Assembly: GCF_032118995.1 (NCBI RefSeq)
Contig: NC_092648.1
Coordinates: 15,466,450 to 15,530,449 of the forward strand
Reading direction: 5' to 3'
From: Asterias amurensis
Taxonomy: Eukaryota; Echinodermata; Asteroidea; Forcipulatida; Asteriidae
DNA length: 64,000 bases
A model generated the notes under the pieces. It saw only the letters and a program-made list of their open reading frames with translations, had not been told where the DNA came from and searched no databases. Shown here piece by piece: positions 60,530 to 64,000 of this stretch. A program made the position numbers and the translations under genes. Positions within the stretch are counted from its first letter, which is position 1. Each line of letters opens with the position of its first letter.

Positions 60530-60668
60530 AATCAGACAGCGTCTTGGCTGGTCCTTGCTGTAGGGGTAGACCCCAGCCTCCTCCTCCAGTCCTTGCCGTA
60601 TGTTCTCATGGGAGATGTAAGGCGACCTCACCTCTTTGTTGCTGGGACCCTGAGCTGCTGGGAGATCC
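60530..60668 (-). CDS. possible internal exon of an unidentified minus-strand gene
   Basis: The minus strand has tttactctgacag before 60668 and gtacgt after 60530. The only open frame encodes a natural-looking polar peptide (GPSNKEVRSPYISHENIR, then GLEEEAGVYPYSKDQPRRC). The frame stays open upstream to 60718 (Met), so the exon may be longer. GC is higher than around it. I do not recognise the protein. Neighbouring exons were not identified; a minus-strand frame at about 59.58-59.78 kb would join in phase but conflicts with the plus-strand model there. Confidence 0.35.
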
Positions 60669-60910
60669 CTGTCAGAGTAAAACGGAAGTTGAATGCTGTT
60701 GGGATATTGAGATGGCATTACTTGAAATAGTGCCCAAGGATATACATTTTGTACTGTTCCATGGATTGTGTTGGAAGGTTGGATGGTTGGAAGTACTCTA
60801 TGGGTCTTATACTGTATGCATATTTTTCTAAGCAGTATCAGCTAATTTGGAGGAATTGTGTTGTTGTTATTAAATTCTGTCTGGGCCATGTGGGAACTAA
60901 AACCACTTTT

Positions 60911-61003
60911 TTGCAACAGACATTGGCAGAAAAGGACTTGGAGAATTTAACAGAACAGTTTTGCAACAGACATTGGCAGAAAAGGACTTAACAAATTTAA
61001 CAG
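60911..61003 (+). repeat. ~48-bp direct duplication
   Basis: TTTTGCAACAGACATTGGCAG and AAAAGGACTT are repeated head to tail, giving two near-identical units. Confidence 0.85.
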
Positions 61004-61163
61004 CAGGCCTGGAATTAACATGCAGGTCATGGCCTCTGTTGCCCCTGGTCTTTGCCTTGGTGCCCCTTCAAAAGTTTTGCGTTGACTTTAAGATTTTCCA
61101 ATGGGAGTGCCCTTTTGCAAAATTAAAATGGCCTCACCCTTTCAAAGATGAAATTCCAGGCCT
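61004..61163. mobile_element. CAGGCCTGGAATT-type short element, best-preserved copy
   Basis: Ends CAGGCCTGGAATTAACATG and GAAATTCCAGGCCTA are inverted to each other. The inside reads TTTGCCTTGGTGCCCCTTCA and GGGAGTGCCCTTTTGCAAAA. This copy shows the family to be a ~160-bp inverted-repeat element. Confidence 0.8.
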
Positions 61164-61497
61164 AAAACACCGTACATAAATAGTACGTAAATTTATGATC
61201 ACCATCAATGAAGAATAGATTTTGGTATACAAATCTTGCAATACCTGGGTGGCCGCAACATCTGTAAATAGTAAAATATTATTCAATATTGTCCAGATGC
61301 AGTTTGTTTGCCAAAGAAACCAAACTATTAAGTGAGTTGTATCTTCTTGGCTCTTGTAGCAAGTCAGCCATCACTGACATGATTATTATCCATGTCTCCA
61401 TGATTTACATCCACCAGACAGCAGGCAGCTGCATCCAGAATATTTTATGGGGACAATCAGAATTGGCACTCAGTGGAGATTGTATGTCTCTCCTTGG

Positions 61498-61518
61498 TCT
61501 CTCTCTCTCTCTCTCTTT
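61498..61518. repeat. (TC)n microsatellite
   Basis: About ten TC dinucleotides in an otherwise unique pyrimidine-rich stretch. Confidence 0.9.
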
Positions 61519-62493
61519 TCCCTGCCTCTCTGTCTCCAAGGAGGTAGAAATCTGTGGCTGTTAATCTTTAGACATGGTCAGGCAACACCCATCCTGTTTT
61601 TATGTTGCTGTGAATGAAATAGTATGGGCTGTTTAAATGAGGTTTCCCGGCCGGTTTTCTTCACAAAAACACGGCAAAAACAAAACAGGAGATTGAAGAA
61701 TCCACGGCGATTGTTGCATGCAAATTTAACTGGACCCACATTTTTTCGCCAATCAGATCTTTAGTAGCCAACTTAAAAATAAAACATTTAAACCAAATAT
61801 TATACAGGCAAGATATTCTTCCTAACTTAAGTCTGATTTCCAATTATTATTTTTTTGCCCTTGAAAAATTTAGAAAAATTGTGAGAAATTGGCCAAAACA
61901 AAAGTTTATTGATTATAATAGCCTACACCATATGAGATCAACACTTGTACTCTATAAAAAAAATTGTCCTACTTTTTTCCAAGGATCAAATATCATGCCT
62001 GATTATACATTGTAATATACATTATACATTGTAGCTTGGAAAGCTGTTCAGGTGGAAACAAAGATATTCTGTTTAAAATACTGTAGGTTGTAGGGCTTAG
62101 CCAGATGATGCCATTGAAGGTAATTTATGCAAGTTGTTTTAACATCTCAGTTGATTCTCAAACAGAGTAGTAGGTCAGTCTTAAAACAAATTCCCTTTCA
62201 CCCTTGATCTGGGATGACTGGGCAGTGTCTACGTGTCCATACAGTAGACATTATGTGGATAGAAAGCCGCTTGCCTTGTTTGACATTGAATCTAAATCAA
62301 ACACGCTTTGTTGAACCACTCTACATTAAGGAGCAAAATCGCAGGGTACGTTGTACCAGACATTGGACAGTGGCACATATTACAGAGTACATACACACTG
62401 TTCCAAAGCGTCTGCATTTACATTATGCACACTTGTTTATAATACCTTTTTTTGTAATATCAGATCTTCTAATTACATGGGCCACTGTACTAA
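61519..62493. other. no gene seen
   Basis: AT-rich DNA without recognisable exons or repeat families. Confidence 0.4.
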
Positions 62494-62597
62494 GCTTTGC
62501 ATATTAAATATCCCCACATAGTGTGAGTGTTCACAATTGCATCAAATTGATGCTACTGTGAATCCCATACCGAAGATATTTAATATGCAAAGCTTAT
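62494..62597. repeat. inverted repeat, ~21-bp arms
   Basis: TAAGCTTTGCATATTAAATAT and its complement lie about 60 bp apart and could form a hairpin. No related copy was noticed. Confidence 0.7.
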
Positions 62598-62674
62598 TCA
62601 CTGATACACACTCTATCTTGTTAGTTGTGAAGCAGACTACGCAATGCATTGCATGTGAAGTGACCATGTGATAA

Positions 62675-62820
62675 CTCCAGCCTAGAATTACAACATGCAG
62701 GCATTGAAGGCCATGCCTATGTTGCCCCTGTCTTGGGCTTGGTGCCCCTTCAGAAGTTGCCCAAAGACTTTGCAAAATGAAAATGGGCCTGCCCTCTCAA
62801 AAATAAAAAATTAAGACCTG
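62675..62820. mobile_element. CAGGCCTGGAATT-type short element
   Basis: CTCCAGCCTAGAATTACAACA, GGGCTTGGTGCCCCTTCAGA and GCAAAATGAAAATGGGCC appear in family order; the ends are somewhat degraded. Confidence 0.65.
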
Positions 62821-63236
62821 ATAATTTTGCGCGTGATCTGTCTTTATGCATTTAAAATGTCTGGTATATTTTTTAAGGGGAAACGAGACATTGAATTGAA
62901 TGGGGATGCAGAAACTGAAAGAGGAATCAACCAGCGGAAACCCCATTTTACAGACAAACAGTAGTATTATTGAAATTATTGATTTAAAGTTTAGTGATGA
63001 TGTTATATTCAGAATGTTTTTCTGATTATTTGTATTTATATTTTTCAGTAGATATGGACAAGTCTTGCTTGGGTTTGAACAATTTTAGAGGACCTTGGGT
63101 TTCCCCATATACACAGCTTTAATTAATAGCTATTAAAGGGAAAACAAAATCATGTCTTTCATGCAACTGGGGCCCATTATTCAGTTAATGCATAAATTTT
63201 GCGTAGAAGTCTGTTCAATCAATCAAATATGTCACA
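62821..63236. other. no gene seen
   Basis: Unique AT-rich DNA; one GGGGCCCATTATTCAG remnant near 63171 may be the end of an inverted-repeat element. Confidence 0.35.
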
Positions 63237-63291
63237 TCCCCCCCCCCCCCCCCCCCCCCCCCCCCACCCCCCCCCCCCCCCCCCCCCCCCC
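63237..63291. repeat. 55-nt cytosine tract with one A
   Basis: All C except an A at 63266, followed by a T/C-rich stretch. The G-rich strand could form a G-quadruplex and the C-rich strand an i-motif. The exact length may be affected by sequencing or assembly. Confidence 0.9.
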
Positions 63292-64000
63292 GTTTTTTCT
63301 CTCTCTTTTGCATTTTGCTTAAATTTATTTATTATGATGATTATTATGTCTTTTCTTTTTTTCTTTGGGGGTTAGATGTGCAGTTTAGATTTTGTATTTT
63401 ATTTGTTTATTTATTTATTTATTTTATTTTTGTGGGGAGAAAGGTAAGGTGTAACCTTAATCCAGGATGTATTCATTTAGCGCAGACTTTTCAGAAATGC
63501 CAGCGTTTTGATGACAGTATAATTACACAAGGAATTCTCCACAGACAATACGCACCAGACACTGATTAATTCACAAGTGATGATGTGCAATGTATGACGG
63601 GTCTCTGACCTTCCCTGGTTGCTCGTAGCAACAACCTTCATCCTGAAGACACAACTAGACCACGACTTACAGGAATGAGGAGTTATTTTAAGAGTGATGT
63701 GCACGCATGTGTGGAATTTAATTGTTCCAAAGGAAGATCCTCTCCAAATTGAAGCAATGATCTATAGGGTGAGGGGTGCTAAAAATAAATGCAGTCCTGA
63801 CAGTCCTGAAAGACACACGTGTGTGTGCAGTCATTAAAAACATCCGGATTCCTGGCACACATTTTACCGTTCAGCTGCAATAAACAAGTATGTCAGAGAT
63901 TCATGTGGTAGACAGCTCACTTTTCATGTTGGATGAGCACTGACTGACACATGGCGACAACAAAACAACTCATAGATCTCCTTGTCATTTGAAAAATTTG
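63292..64000. other. no gene seen
   Basis: T-rich then mixed sequence to the window end; no exon could be supported. Confidence 0.35.

Noticed and set aside
60479-60831. Plus-strand Cys/Pro-rich frames at 60.5-60.8 kb
   Set aside because: They are the antisense of a better minus-strand exon candidate with proper splice borders.

Overview
The window is AT-rich animal nuclear DNA with spliced genes (GT-AG introns), long intergenic stretches and many small inverted-repeat transposons. A RAB4 gene, a CCSAP (centriole, cilia and spindle-associated protein) gene, Arf-family GTPases and tRNA-derived SINEs point to a deuterostome. The repeat families look to me like those of a sea star (Asteroidea); that identification rests on memory of such sequences and was not searched.

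Layout. 1-9.5 kb: repeat-rich DNA with scrambled reverse-transcriptase fragments, a tandem repeat of about 190 bp, a 370-bp MITE and a 382-bp fold-back element; no gene recognised. 9.5-28.2 kb: a minus-strand cluster of Arf-family small GTPases. There are three apparently complete four-exon genes (A 16128-13884, B 21786-19873, C 28144-24924) and one isolated first exon (D, 9684-9555). B and C lie in two direct ~6-kb blocks (about 16.2-22.1 and 22.3-28.5 kb) that were tandemly duplicated with their TATA promoters; A is an older paralogue. 28.5-28.9 kb: a short divergent promoter region. 28.9-34.3 kb: a complete seven-exon RAB4 on the plus strand. 42.8-44.3 kb: CCSAP on the minus strand, followed downstream by tandem copies of its own C-terminal coding segment. 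45-64 kb: mostly intron-like or intergenic DNA with repeats, a LINE 3' end, a possible three-exon plus-strand gene (57.5-59.8 kb) and a possible minus-strand exon (60.5-60.7 kb).

Most interesting points. (1) A transposon sits in the last exon of Arf gene B, and its terminal inverted repeat now encodes the end of the protein and the stop codon; the ancestral stop region is left on the far side. B also has a changed P-loop (GLDDAG) and a two-residue contraction before switch I. (2) The CCSAP C-terminal segment, including its stop, was amplified into about five further tandem copies. (3) RAB4 and CCSAP are tail-to-tail neighbours, as I recall for human 1q42, which suggests ancient microsynteny. 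(4) A ~920-bp fold-back element built of GCGCGATCG-rich minisatellites lies in an intron of gene C. (5) The intron-3/exon-4 junction of the Arf genes is also present as a relic in intron 1 of both B and C.

RAB4 acts in early-endosome recycling, Arf-family proteins in membrane traffic, and CCSAP on centriolar and ciliary microtubules. No operon-like logic is implied: RAB4 and gene C are divergent, RAB4 and CCSAP convergent.
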